From Salmonella enterica subsp. enterica serovar Typhimurium str. LT2 (GTDB lineage: Bacteria; Pseudomonadota; Gammaproteobacteria; Enterobacterales; Enterobacteriaceae): a stretch of DNA of 64,000 bases. The translations under genes were made by a program, and so were the position numbers. The stretch lies in assembly GCF_000006945.2 (NCBI RefSeq), contig NC_003197.2, positions 3,906,001-3,970,000 of the forward strand. The letters run 5' to 3'. The notes beneath the pieces are model-generated. The model made no database searches and had not been told where the DNA came from. It saw only the letters and a list, made by a program, of their open reading frames with translations. Positions 48,773-55,553 of the stretch are shown here, piece by piece. Numbering within the stretch: the first letter of the stretch is position 1; every line of letters starts with the position of its first letter.

Positions 48773-51640
48773 ATGCCAACTCCCCAAAATTACTCATTCA
48801 TCGCCATAGCGGTATCAGCAGCATTAGCCTCTATGGTATTTCCCTCCCAGGCGGCCTGGGTTGACGTTGATAGTCTGCCATCCAGTGGGCTGGTCAGTCA
48901 GTTGCCGCCGGAATTACAGGCTATTATTCCCGCTCAGGCCAGTACCGGTTTCACCAAAGTCGGGACCATGCCCAACTACGTTTATCAGTGGAACACCGGC
49001 ACCATCCCGGTTTATGGCAATGGCCTCACGCTTAATGGGCCGGGCGCGGAGGCGTTTGAACACACTGTCACGGTTATTCAAAACAGCGGGACGGGAAGTC
49101 CGGGCGTGATTTTTGGCAACGACCTGACCATTCGGACGCAGTCGGCGAATGCCGCGAATAATGGTAGAGACGTCGATGGCATCCGTACTCACGGCGCGAA
49201 TACTCCGGATAACCCGGTATTTATTATTACCGGTGACCGTACCCGCATCTACGTGGATGGTCAGGATGGTGACGGTATTAACGCCGGATATAACTCACTG
49301 GGCCAGGGTTGGACCGGATCGGCCAATATTTACGTCGGCGACGATCTGTATATCAAAACGACCGGTAGCCAGGGACGTGGCATTACAGCCAACGCCATGC
49401 GGGATGCGTCACGTGCCAAAAATACGATTGTCGTCGGCAATCGTGCGCATATTGTTACTACCGGCGACAGTTCGGAGGGGCTGCGTACCGGACAAAGCGG
49501 TTCGTTGATTCGTCTGGGTGACGATGCAACTATCGAAACATCCGGCGCATCCTCAACGGGGATTTACGCAGCATCCTCCTCCAGAACCGAGCTTGGCAAC
49601 AACGCTACTATTACGGTGAACGGTGCCAGCGCACACGCGGTATATGCAACTAACGCTACCGTTAATTTGGGAGAGAATGCCACTATTAGCGTTAACAGCG
49701 CCAGTAAGGCTGCATCCTATAGTAAAGCCCCTGCCGGTTTATACGCCCTCTCCCGAGGCGCCATTAATCTGGCAGGCGGTGCGGCTATTACTATGGCGGG
49801 CGATAACAGTAGCGAAAGTTACGCCATCAGCACGGAGACTGGCGGCATTGTTGACGGTTCTTCAGGAGGTCGTTTCGTCATCGACGGTGATATTCGTGCT
49901 GCTGGCGCCACCGCTGCCAGCGGTACGCTACCGCAGCAGAACAGTACGATTAAGCTCAATATGACGGACAACTCGCGATGGGACGGGGCGTCGTACATCA
50001 CCAGCGCTACGGCGGGCACAGGCGTTATCTCTGTACAAATGAGCGATGCGACCTGGAATATGACCAGCAGCTCAACGCTCACTGACCTGACGCTGAATAG
50101 TGGCGCAACCATTAACTTCAGCCATGAAGATGGCGAACCATGGCAAACGCTCACCATCAATGAAGATTATGTAGGCAACGGCGGTAAGCTGGTCTTTAAT
50201 ACTGTGCTCAACGATGATGATTCCGAAACGGACAGGCTGCAGGTTCTCGGCAATACTTCAGGCAACACATTTGTTGCAGTAAATAATATTGGAGGAGCCG
50301 GGGCGCAAACCATTGAAGGTATTGAAATTGTTAACGTTGCTGGCAATTCCAACGGTACTTTCGAAAAAGCAAGCCGTATTGTTGCCGGAGCCTATGACTA
50401 CAACGTGGTGCAGAAAGGTAAAAACTGGTATCTGACCAGCTACATTGAGCCGGACGAACCGATTATTCCTGATCCAGTAGACCCTGTTATCCCTGACCCT
50501 GTCGTTCCCGATCCGGTGGACCCTGATCCAGTAGACCCGGTTATCCCTGACCCTGTGATTCCCGATCCGGTGGACCCTGATCCAGTAGACCCTGAGCCAG
50601 TAGACCCGGTCATCCCTGATCCGACAATTCCTGACATAGGGCAATCTGACACACCGCCGATAACAGAACATCAGTTCCGTCCGGAAGTGGGCAGCTATCT
50701 TGCCAACAACTATGCGGCAAATACGCTGTTCATGACGCGTCTCCATGACCGTCTGGGTGAAACCCAGTACACCGACATGCTGACGGGTGAGAAGAAGGTC
50801 ACCAGCCTGTGGATGCGTAACGTCGGCGCCCATACTCGCTTCAACGATGGCAGCGGGCAGCTAAAAACCCGCATCAACAGCTATGTGTTACAACTGGGAG
50901 GCGATCTGGCACAGTGGAGCACTGACGGTCTTGACCGTTGGCATATTGGTGCAATGGCAGGTTATGCCAACAGCCAGAACCGCACGCTGTCGTCCGTGAG
51001 TGACTATCATTCCCGTGGTCAAGTCACCGGTTACAGCGTCGGCCTTTACGGCACCTGGTATGCTAACAATATCGATCGGTCTGGGGCTTATGTGGATACC
51101 TGGATGCTGTACAACTGGTTTGATAACAAGGTCATGGGTCAGGATCAGGCCGCTGAGAAATATAAATCCAAAGGAATTACCGCCTCGGTTGAAGCCGGTT
51201 ACAGCTTCAGGTTAGGTGAAAGCGCGCATCAAAGCTACTGGTTGCAGCCCAAAGCGCAGGTGGTATGGATGGGCGTGCAGGCTGACGACAATCGCGAAGC
51301 CAATGGTACCCTCGTCAAGGATGATACCGCCGGTAATCTGCTAACCCGCATGGGCGTAAAAGCCTATATTAACGGCCACAATGCTATTGATAACGATAAA
51401 TCTCGAGAGTTCCAGCCATTCGTGGAAGCGAACTGGATCCATAATACGCAGCCTGCCAGCGTGAAGATGGACGATGTCAGCAGCGATATGCGTGGTACGA
51501 AGAATATTGGAGAACTGAAAGTGGGTATTGAAGGACAAGTTACCCCGCGCCTGAACGTATGGGGTAACGTGGCGCAACAGGTGGGTGACACAGGTTATAG
51601 TGATACCCAAGGAATGCTGGGGATGAAATACAGTTTCTGA
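48773..51640 (+). CDS. misL: MisL autotransporter adhesin
   Basis: A 955-residue type Va autotransporter that binds fibronectin and aids intestinal colonisation (known for Typhimurium). Signal peptide about 1-28 (ending FPSQAA-WVDV). A beta-helical passenger follows with many short GN/NAT repeats. A proline-rich hinge of VDPVIPDP-like repeats is at about 561-622. The C-terminal 12-strand beta-barrel (about 660-955) ends in the outer-membrane signature GMKYSF. I start at MPTPQNYSF, which has AGGAGG 4 nt upstream; an in-frame ATG 36 nt earlier is rejected. The frame is intact. Expression is activated by MarT. Confidence 0.95.
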   Translation: MPTPQNYSFIAIAVSAALASMVFPSQAAWVDVDSLPSSGLVSQLPPELQAIIPAQASTGFTKVGTMPNYVYQWNTGTIPVYGNGLTLNGPGAEAFEHTVTVIQNSGTGSPGVIFGNDLTIRTQSANAANNGRDVDGIRTHGANTPDNPVFIITGDRTRIYVDGQDGDGINAGYNSLGQGWTGSANIYVGDDLYIKTTGSQGRGITANAMRDASRAKNTIVVGNRAHIVTTGDSSEGLRTGQSGSLIRLGDDATIETSGASSTGIYAASSSRTELGNNATITVNGASAHAVYATNATVNLGENATISVNSASKAASYSKAPAGLYALSRGAINLAGGAAITMAGDNSSESYAISTETGGIVDGSSGGRFVIDGDIRAAGATAASGTLPQQNSTIKLNMTDNSRWDGASYITSATAGTGVISVQMSDATWNMTSSSTLTDLTLNSGATINFSHEDGEPWQTLTINEDYVGNGGKLVFNTVLNDDDSETDRLQVLGNTSGNTFVAVNNIGGAGAQTIEGIEIVNVAGNSNGTFEKASRIVAGAYDYNVVQKGKNWYLTSYIEPDEPIIPDPVDPVIPDPVVPDPVDPDPVDPVIPDPVIPDPVDPDPVDPEPVDPVIPDPTIPDIGQSDTPPITEHQFRPEVGSYLANNYAANTLFMTRLHDRLGETQYTDMLTGEKKVTSLWMRNVGAHTRFNDGSGQLKTRINSYVLQLGGDLAQWSTDGLDRWHIGAMAGYANSQNRTLSSVSDYHSRGQVTGYSVGLYGTWYANNIDRSGAYVDTWMLYNWFDNKVMGQDQAAEKYKSKGITASVEAGYSFRLGESAHQSYWLQPKAQVVWMGVQADDNREANGTLVKDDTAGNLLTRMGVKAYINGHNAIDNDKSREFQPFVEANWIHNTQPASVKMDDVSSDMRGTKNIGELKVGIEGQVTPRLNVWGNVAQQVGDTGYSDTQGMLGMKYSF
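50454..50640 (+). repeat. Proline/aspartate tandem repeat in misL
   Basis: Degenerate 15- to 48-nt units encode combinations of PDPVDP and VIPDP (for example GATCCGGTGGACCCT and GATCCAGTAGACCC). The larger unit recurs about three times. It forms the stalk between passenger and translocator. Repeat number can vary between strains by slippage or recombination. Confidence 0.85.
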
Positions 51641-51655
51641 TTCAGGTAACAACAG

Positions 51656-51680
51656 AGCCGCTGATCTTCAGCGGCTTTTA
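51656..51680 (+). terminator. Rho-independent terminator after misL
   Basis: AGCCGCTGA-TCT-TCAGCGGCT is followed by TTTT with one A. It is 16 nt past the misL stop and ahead of the convergent fidL stop at 51735. Confidence 0.85.
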
Positions 51681-51734
51681 CCCGGAAACGCTTTCATTTG
51701 GCTGATAGGTTTCATGAACGGCTCCCAAAAAAGC

Positions 51735-52217
51735 TTAATGCGTACAGAAAAATATCGGGCGTTTCCCGATGGTGAACATAAAGCCACGATGGCCCTGAGT
51801 CAGGATGGTGTAACTGATACTTTTCCCTGGATAGACATAAAAATCGGGTAAAACCGTCTCGATAACCGCATCGGACAGTGTTTCGTCACGCGTGACTTTG
51901 TTGATATCCGTCGATATAAAATGGGTGCTGTCTTTATTTTCACTCCATACATAGGAAACATCACGGCGGATCACGCCGCTCATTTTATTATCGACGTAAT
52001 ATGTTCCGCTGATGGAAACCACCCCAGTGCGTTTTTTCAGCGAATACATAAAATCCAGCGTCAGGTTAGCCTGAGTGTTGTTATAAAACACAATCACAGG
52101 CGCCGTACATTTCTCTGGATCCCGGTTCTTTTCCGTATACAAATGAAAAAGATGTCCAAGCCCTACACCCAGACACAGTAGCGTCAGGCAGGCTAACATC
52201 AGTGCCTTTTTACCCAT
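51735..52217 (-). CDS. fidL: FidL-like membrane-anchored periplasmic protein
   Basis: 160 residues. One N-terminal membrane anchor (ALMLACLTLLCLGVGLGHLF, about 5-24) precedes a periplasmic domain. No catalytic motif is visible. FidL-like genes lie beside ToxR/CadC-type regulators across enterobacteria. Here the start overlaps the marT stop by 8 nt, so the two are translationally coupled. By analogy with ToxS/ToxR it may assist the periplasmic part of MarT; this is inference. Confidence 0.88.
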   Translation of the reverse strand: MGKKALMLACLTLLCLGVGLGHLFHLYTEKNRDPEKCTAPVIVFYNNTQANLTLDFMYSLKKRTGVVSISGTYYVDNKMSGVIRRDVSYVWSENKDSTHFISTDINKVTRDETLSDAVIETVLPDFYVYPGKSISYTILTQGHRGFMFTIGKRPIFFCTH

Positions 52218-52998
52218 GTGTCACCCCGCGGAAAAAAAGCGTCACGCAGCCTGTATCACCGCGCGTTTTATAAGGTTGCTGACAAATCAATGCCGTAACC
52301 GCTGGGGTGCGACTGCTGGAAGGGAAATAGACCCATGGGTATTTCTGACAATCCATACCGGTTTTTAGAATCATTGACTTATAGCTTGCAAAGCGGCTGC
52401 CGCTTTCGATATCTTCATTCCGCGAGAAAAAATGACAGCCCTGAGTTGTTTCAACCAGCGTGTAGCGATCGTAAAAATCCTTATCGGGAACGGTTTGCCA
52501 GCTTATAGTGCCAAGCAAAATACCGACAGCAAATGTCCCGGTCATCCAAAGTACAGGTACATAATGTTTAAACCAACGCCCTGACATACGCGGTGGCGTC
52601 TCACCCTTTTTTTCTATTGCCTGAGCGAAGTCTTTGCGGATGGTCATGAGGCTCACACCTGGCTCAATCTGAAAGCCTCTACGCGGAACCGTGATTATCA
52701 GCGTATCTTCATTTTCGCCAACGGTACGTAATCCGCGGCGAATAATGGAGATATTCTGATAAAGCGTATTTGCCGACACCACCATGCCGTCTTCTTCCCA
52801 CACTTTTTGAAAGAATGTTTGTTGTGAGACGACGGAGGGGGCGTTTTCCAGCAGAAGGCGCAAGCAGCGGCTGGCGGGCGTTGTCAGAATAATGTTGAGA
52901 TCTGGCCTCGATAATGAAGCCAGGCGATTCATTTCTGGATTAAATTCAATATTATCGTTAATTATCCATAACATCGCATTGTTACCATGCCAAAACAT
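52210..52998 (-). CDS. marT: MarT, ToxR/CadC-type membrane-bound transcription activator
   Basis: 262 residues from MFWHGNNAMLW. An OmpR/ToxR winged helix is at about 10-112 (ASRCLRLLLENAPSVVSQQT, VSANTLYQNISIIRRGLRTV, LIITVPRRGFQIEP). One transmembrane segment is at about 148-166 (YVPVLWMTGTFAVGILLGTI). A periplasmic C-terminal domain contains several Cys. Known to activate misL. The start is uncertain: no good ribosome site precedes this ATG, the ATG at 52974 (MLWIIND) also keeps the whole HTH, and the frame is open to 53094. Intact here. Confidence 0.88.
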   Translation of the reverse strand: MFWHGNNAMLWIINDNIEFNPEMNRLASLSRPDLNIILTTPASRCLRLLLENAPSVVSQQTFFQKVWEEDGMVVSANTLYQNISIIRRGLRTVGENEDTLIITVPRRGFQIEPGVSLMTIRKDFAQAIEKKGETPPRMSGRWFKHYVPVLWMTGTFAVGILLGTISWQTVPDKDFYDRYTLVETTQGCHFFSRNEDIESGSRFASYKSMILKTGMDCQKYPWVYFPSSSRTPAVTALICQQPYKTRGDTGCVTLFFRGVTHG

Positions 52999-53162
52999 AA
53001 CGTAGTTGGAGAGGGTTAATAGACACCACTGAGTATAGTCTGATGCTGTGGCTGCGTAGCAGGACATGGATTGTCCCCTGCACATACCGATCATATAGAA
53101 GAGCGAGAGGCATAAGACATTAACAGGTAAGCGTAGACACCGCTTTTCTCATTATAGCAGAC

Positions 53163-53195
<33 letters not shown>

Positions 53196-53642
53196 GTTAA
53201 GTCTCCTGTTTTGTATTGAGGTGAGAATATCACCTTTAATCAAGTGGCCAAATTTACTGTGCCACTACGCTTTAATATCTTATATATAAATCATGAGAAA
53301 AAATATCCTGATAATCTACCCCACATGAAAGACAAGGTTTTATTCAATGTGTTCCTATAATGGCTTGTAATATCCCAAAAAGCAGCACTCGTTATATAGG
53401 GATAGTTTCCAATTTATTAAGAGTTACAGTAGCCATACTTAATAAAAGCACGCTTCCCACTTAATATTTAAGCTGTGCTTTATGTTATTTAAATATAAAT
53501 AAGTTAATCCTTAACCAACATATTTCAAATTTATACCAAATAATTTTAAAACTATCTATCAGAAACAATTTGTAGGGGCATAGTTTGTTTTTTCAATCAA
53601 TAATCCTCTCTGACATGTAAAATAGAAACATTTATTCATAAT

Positions 53643-53735
53643 ATGAATATTGTTGTGATAACAAATTCGCGTGAAAGTAAATCGACTGAAGGTGATGCCG
53701 ATGAATATTCCTTCAGAAAGAACTCAACAGGTTAA
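53643..53735 (+). CDS. Possible 30-codon ORF upstream of slsA
   Basis: ATG frame MNIVVITNSRESKSTEGDAD ending in RKNSTG. No clear Shine-Dalgarno. It overlaps another short frame (53701-53796, MNIPSERTQQVNPESATDYC) in a second register. At most one is real. They could be the remains of one gene with a frameshift. Confidence 0.2.
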   Translation: MNIVVITNSRESKSTEGDADEYSFRKNSTG

Positions 53736-53805
53736 TCCAGAATCGGCAACGGATTACTGTCATCAGCTTAAAAACGGAAATCGCCCCGGCGATTAATGAC
53801 TTTAA

Positions 53806-53826
53806 CACTGATAGTGACTATCAGTG
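53806..53826 (+). promoter_or_regulatory. Perfect palindrome upstream of slsA (operator candidate)
   Basis: CACTGATAG-TGA-CTATCAGTG has 9-bp perfect arms. It lies 24 nt before the slsA ATG, just ahead of the AAGGAA ribosome site. Size, symmetry and place fit a dimeric repressor operator (TetR-like). No candidate regulator gene lies beside it except marT, which is of another class. Confidence 0.6.
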
Positions 53827-53850
53827 AAAGGCAACAACAAGGAATGAATT

Positions 53851-54531
53851 ATGTCTACACCCGCGAATTTTAACGGTCAACGCCCTGCCATTGATGCTAA
53901 CGACGCAGTAATGCTGCTGATTGATCACCAAAGTGGCCTGTTTCAGACCGTCGGCGACATGCCGATGCCGGAATTACGCGCGCGCGCCGCGGCGCTGGCT
54001 AAGATCGCCACCTTATGCAATATGCCGGTCATTACTACCGCATCCGTACCACAGGGACCGAATGGTCCGCTGATTCCGGAAATCCATGCGAATGCGCCCC
54101 ACGCGCAATATGTCGCGCGTAAAGGGGAAATTAATGCCTGGGATAATGCCGATTTTGTACAAGCGGTAAAAGCGACAGGCCGTAAAACGCTGATCATCGC
54201 TGGCACTATTACCAGTGTCTGTATGGCTTTTCCAGCCATCAGCGCCGTCGCGGAAGGGTACAAGGTATTTGCGGTAATTGATGCCTCCGGTACGTACAGT
54301 AAAATGGCACAGGAAATTACGATGGCCCGCGTGGTGCAGGCGGGCGTAGTACCAATGGATACCGCGGCGGTAGCCTCTGAGCTGCAACGTACCTGGAATC
54401 GGGAAGATGCCGCAGAATGGGCGGATGTATATACCAAAATATTCCCGGCTTATCAGCTACTGATTGAAAGTTATACCAAAGCGCAGGAAGTAGTAAAAAA
54501 TAATGAACTGCTGGATTCTCAACGCGCATAA
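53851..54531 (+). CDS. slsA: Isochorismatase-family hydrolase (YcaC-like), SPI-3 slsA position
   Basis: 226 residues of the cysteine-hydrolase isochorismatase-like fold. A catalytic triad can be placed: Asp25 in AVMLLIDHQSGLFQ, Lys91 in YVARKGEINAW, Cys124 in ITSVCMAFPAI. It is closest in character to YcaC-type hydrolases with unknown natural substrate. No signal peptide or membrane span is seen, so it is cytoplasmic. The order marT-slsA-cigR supports the name slsA. A separate promoter with a palindromic operator precedes it, and a strong terminator follows. Confidence 0.8.
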   Translation: MSTPANFNGQRPAIDANDAVMLLIDHQSGLFQTVGDMPMPELRARAAALAKIATLCNMPVITTASVPQGPNGPLIPEIHANAPHAQYVARKGEINAWDNADFVQAVKATGRKTLIIAGTITSVCMAFPAISAVAEGYKVFAVIDASGTYSKMAQEITMARVVQAGVVPMDTAAVASELQRTWNREDAAEWADVYTKIFPAYQLLIESYTKAQEVVKNNELLDSQRA

Positions 54532-54551
54532 ATAACGCCCTGAAGAGGCTA

Positions 54552-54577
54552 AATAGCCCCATTTAATGGGGCTATTT
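54552..54577 (+). terminator. Rho-independent terminator after slsA
   Basis: AATAGCCCCAT / ATGGGGCTATT hairpin ends in TTTTAC. It lies 20 nt after the slsA stop. Confidence 0.88.
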
Positions 54578-54603
54578 TACTTGCCATTTTGGACCTGGGC
54601 AGT

Positions 54604-54740
54604 GCTCGCCAAAACGCGTTAGCGTTTTGAACGCCGCTTGCGGCGGCCCGAAGGGCGAGCGTAGCGAGTCAAACCTCACGTACTACGTGTACGCTCCGGT
54701 TTTTGCGCGCTGTCCGTGTCCAAACTGGCTGCGCCAATAA
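54604..54740. repeat. Multi-hairpin intergenic element between slsA and cigR
   Basis: An outer stem GCTCGCC (54604-54610) / GGCGAGC (54654-54660) encloses two inner hairpins, AAAACGC-GTTA-GCGTTTT (54611-54628) and GCCG-CTTG-CGGC (54633-54644). A perfect palindrome CACGTACTACGTG follows (54677-54689), then a GC-rich tail. I believe this is a dispersed enterobacterial intergenic repeat, but cannot verify copy number. No ORF. Confidence 0.6.
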
Positions 54741-54759
54741 CGCCTGGTGGGATAGGCTC

Positions 54760-55239
54760 TTAATCAAATACGCCATTAATAATCGCCGTGACCACCGCGG
54801 TACTGAGCGCGATCAGCACCAGATTATCCCCAACGATTTTCCACTCATAGCCCGGATAATAAGGTAATTGTCCCAGCATAGACGCCGGCACCGTTTTTTT
54901 AGCGATTCCCGGCGGTAGCGGTTTTCCTCTCGCCAGATTTTTCGCAATCCCCGGAGGTAAAGACTGATAACCCGTCAGCCCTAAATTCACTGCCAGTTGC
55001 CTGGCGACAGCATAGCTAATGTCCGACTCGACGTGATCCGGTTTACCGCCATTTTTACGGTGTTCCGTTTTTTGCCCGGCATTTCCTTTATGTCCGTTAC
55101 CGTTATTACCCTGATTAGCCGCGTTATTACCATGTCCGCCGCCATTACCATTTCCCGGATTCGCCAGCACAGGCGTAGCGCTCAGGGAAAACGTAATCAA
55201 CGTCGCCAGGACGGCGGTTAAACCACGACGATTATTCAT
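54760..55239 (-). CDS. cigR: CigR, RcnB-family effector and MgtC inhibitor
   Basis: 159 residues from MNNRRGLTAVL (55239). Signal-like N-terminus (about 1-27, TFSLSATPVLA), a Gly/Asn/His-rich low-complexity segment (GNGNGGGHGNNAANQGNNGN), two copies of LPPGIAKN/LPPGIAKK near 95-115, and a C-terminal hydrophobic segment VLIALSTAVVTAIINGVF. It is described as a type III (SPI-2) substrate and as an antivirulence protein that binds MgtC. It is downstream of mgtCB in the same direction. An in-frame ATG 48 nt upstream is less likely. Confidence 0.9.
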   Translation of the reverse strand: MNNRRGLTAVLATLITFSLSATPVLANPGNGNGGGHGNNAANQGNNGNGHKGNAGQKTEHRKNGGKPDHVESDISYAVARQLAVNLGLTGYQSLPPGIAKNLARGKPLPPGIAKKTVPASMLGQLPYYPGYEWKIVGDNLVLIALSTAVVTAIINGVFD

Positions 55240-55340
55240 GATATTGCCCTTCTGATGTGGGATACCATGAAAATAGCGCCCCGCCATAAAAAGAACAACT
55301 ACATCGATTCTTATTTTAAGCGGGGCTCGCCAACAGCAGC

Positions 55341-55427
55341 TTATCGTATCCAGATAGTCAGTAAAATCAGGATGATTGCTATCAGGACAACCTGATAAAA
55401 AATTTTGTCCAACCCTCTTTTTTGCAT
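55341..55427 (-). CDS. mgtU: MgtU, small membrane peptide stabilising MgtB
   Basis: 28 codons: MQKRGLDKIFYQVVLIAIIL then ILLTIWIR. A single transmembrane helix with a basic start. AGGTGACGCC precedes the ATG. It lies 12 nt after the mgtR stop at the end of the mgtCB operon. I recall a small protein of this place and size, MgtU, that protects MgtB from FtsH; the name rests on memory and position. Confidence 0.7.
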   Translation of the reverse strand: MQKRGLDKIFYQVVLIAIILILLTIWIR

Positions 55428-55439
55428 GGCGTCACCTCG

Positions 55440-55532
55440 TTAGAAAACGATTTGCCAGAGGGCTAAACACAACACCAACAGGCTAATCAGTAAAAATATC
55501 AGCGCGATGATTTTATCGGGTGAGCGATTCAT
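55440..55532 (-). CDS. mgtR: MgtR, membrane peptide promoting MgtC degradation
   Basis: 30 codons: MNRSPDKIIALIFLLISLLV then LCLALWQIVF. One transmembrane helix. It matches the published MgtR peptide as I remember it, encoded directly after mgtB (21 nt). It binds MgtC in the inner membrane and targets it to FtsH. It is the third member of the mgtCBR operon. Confidence 0.92.
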   Translation of the reverse strand: MNRSPDKIIALIFLLISLLVLCLALWQIVF

Positions 55533-55553
55533 CTGGGCGATCCTCAAACATTA

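Noticed and set aside
50454..50640. Tandem repeats that could suggest a CRISPR array
   Set aside because: There are no unique spacers of constant length, and the repeats lie inside the misL reading frame with period a multiple of three.
50258..50833. A 191-codon minus-strand frame with RVYWIRVHRIGNDR-type repeats
   Set aside because: This is the mirror of the MisL proline repeat; the peptide repeats only reflect the DNA repeats on the other strand.
54604..54660. Cloverleaf-like fold that could be a tRNA
   Set aside because: It is too short, has no T-loop or anticodon arm of proper size, and has no CCA end.
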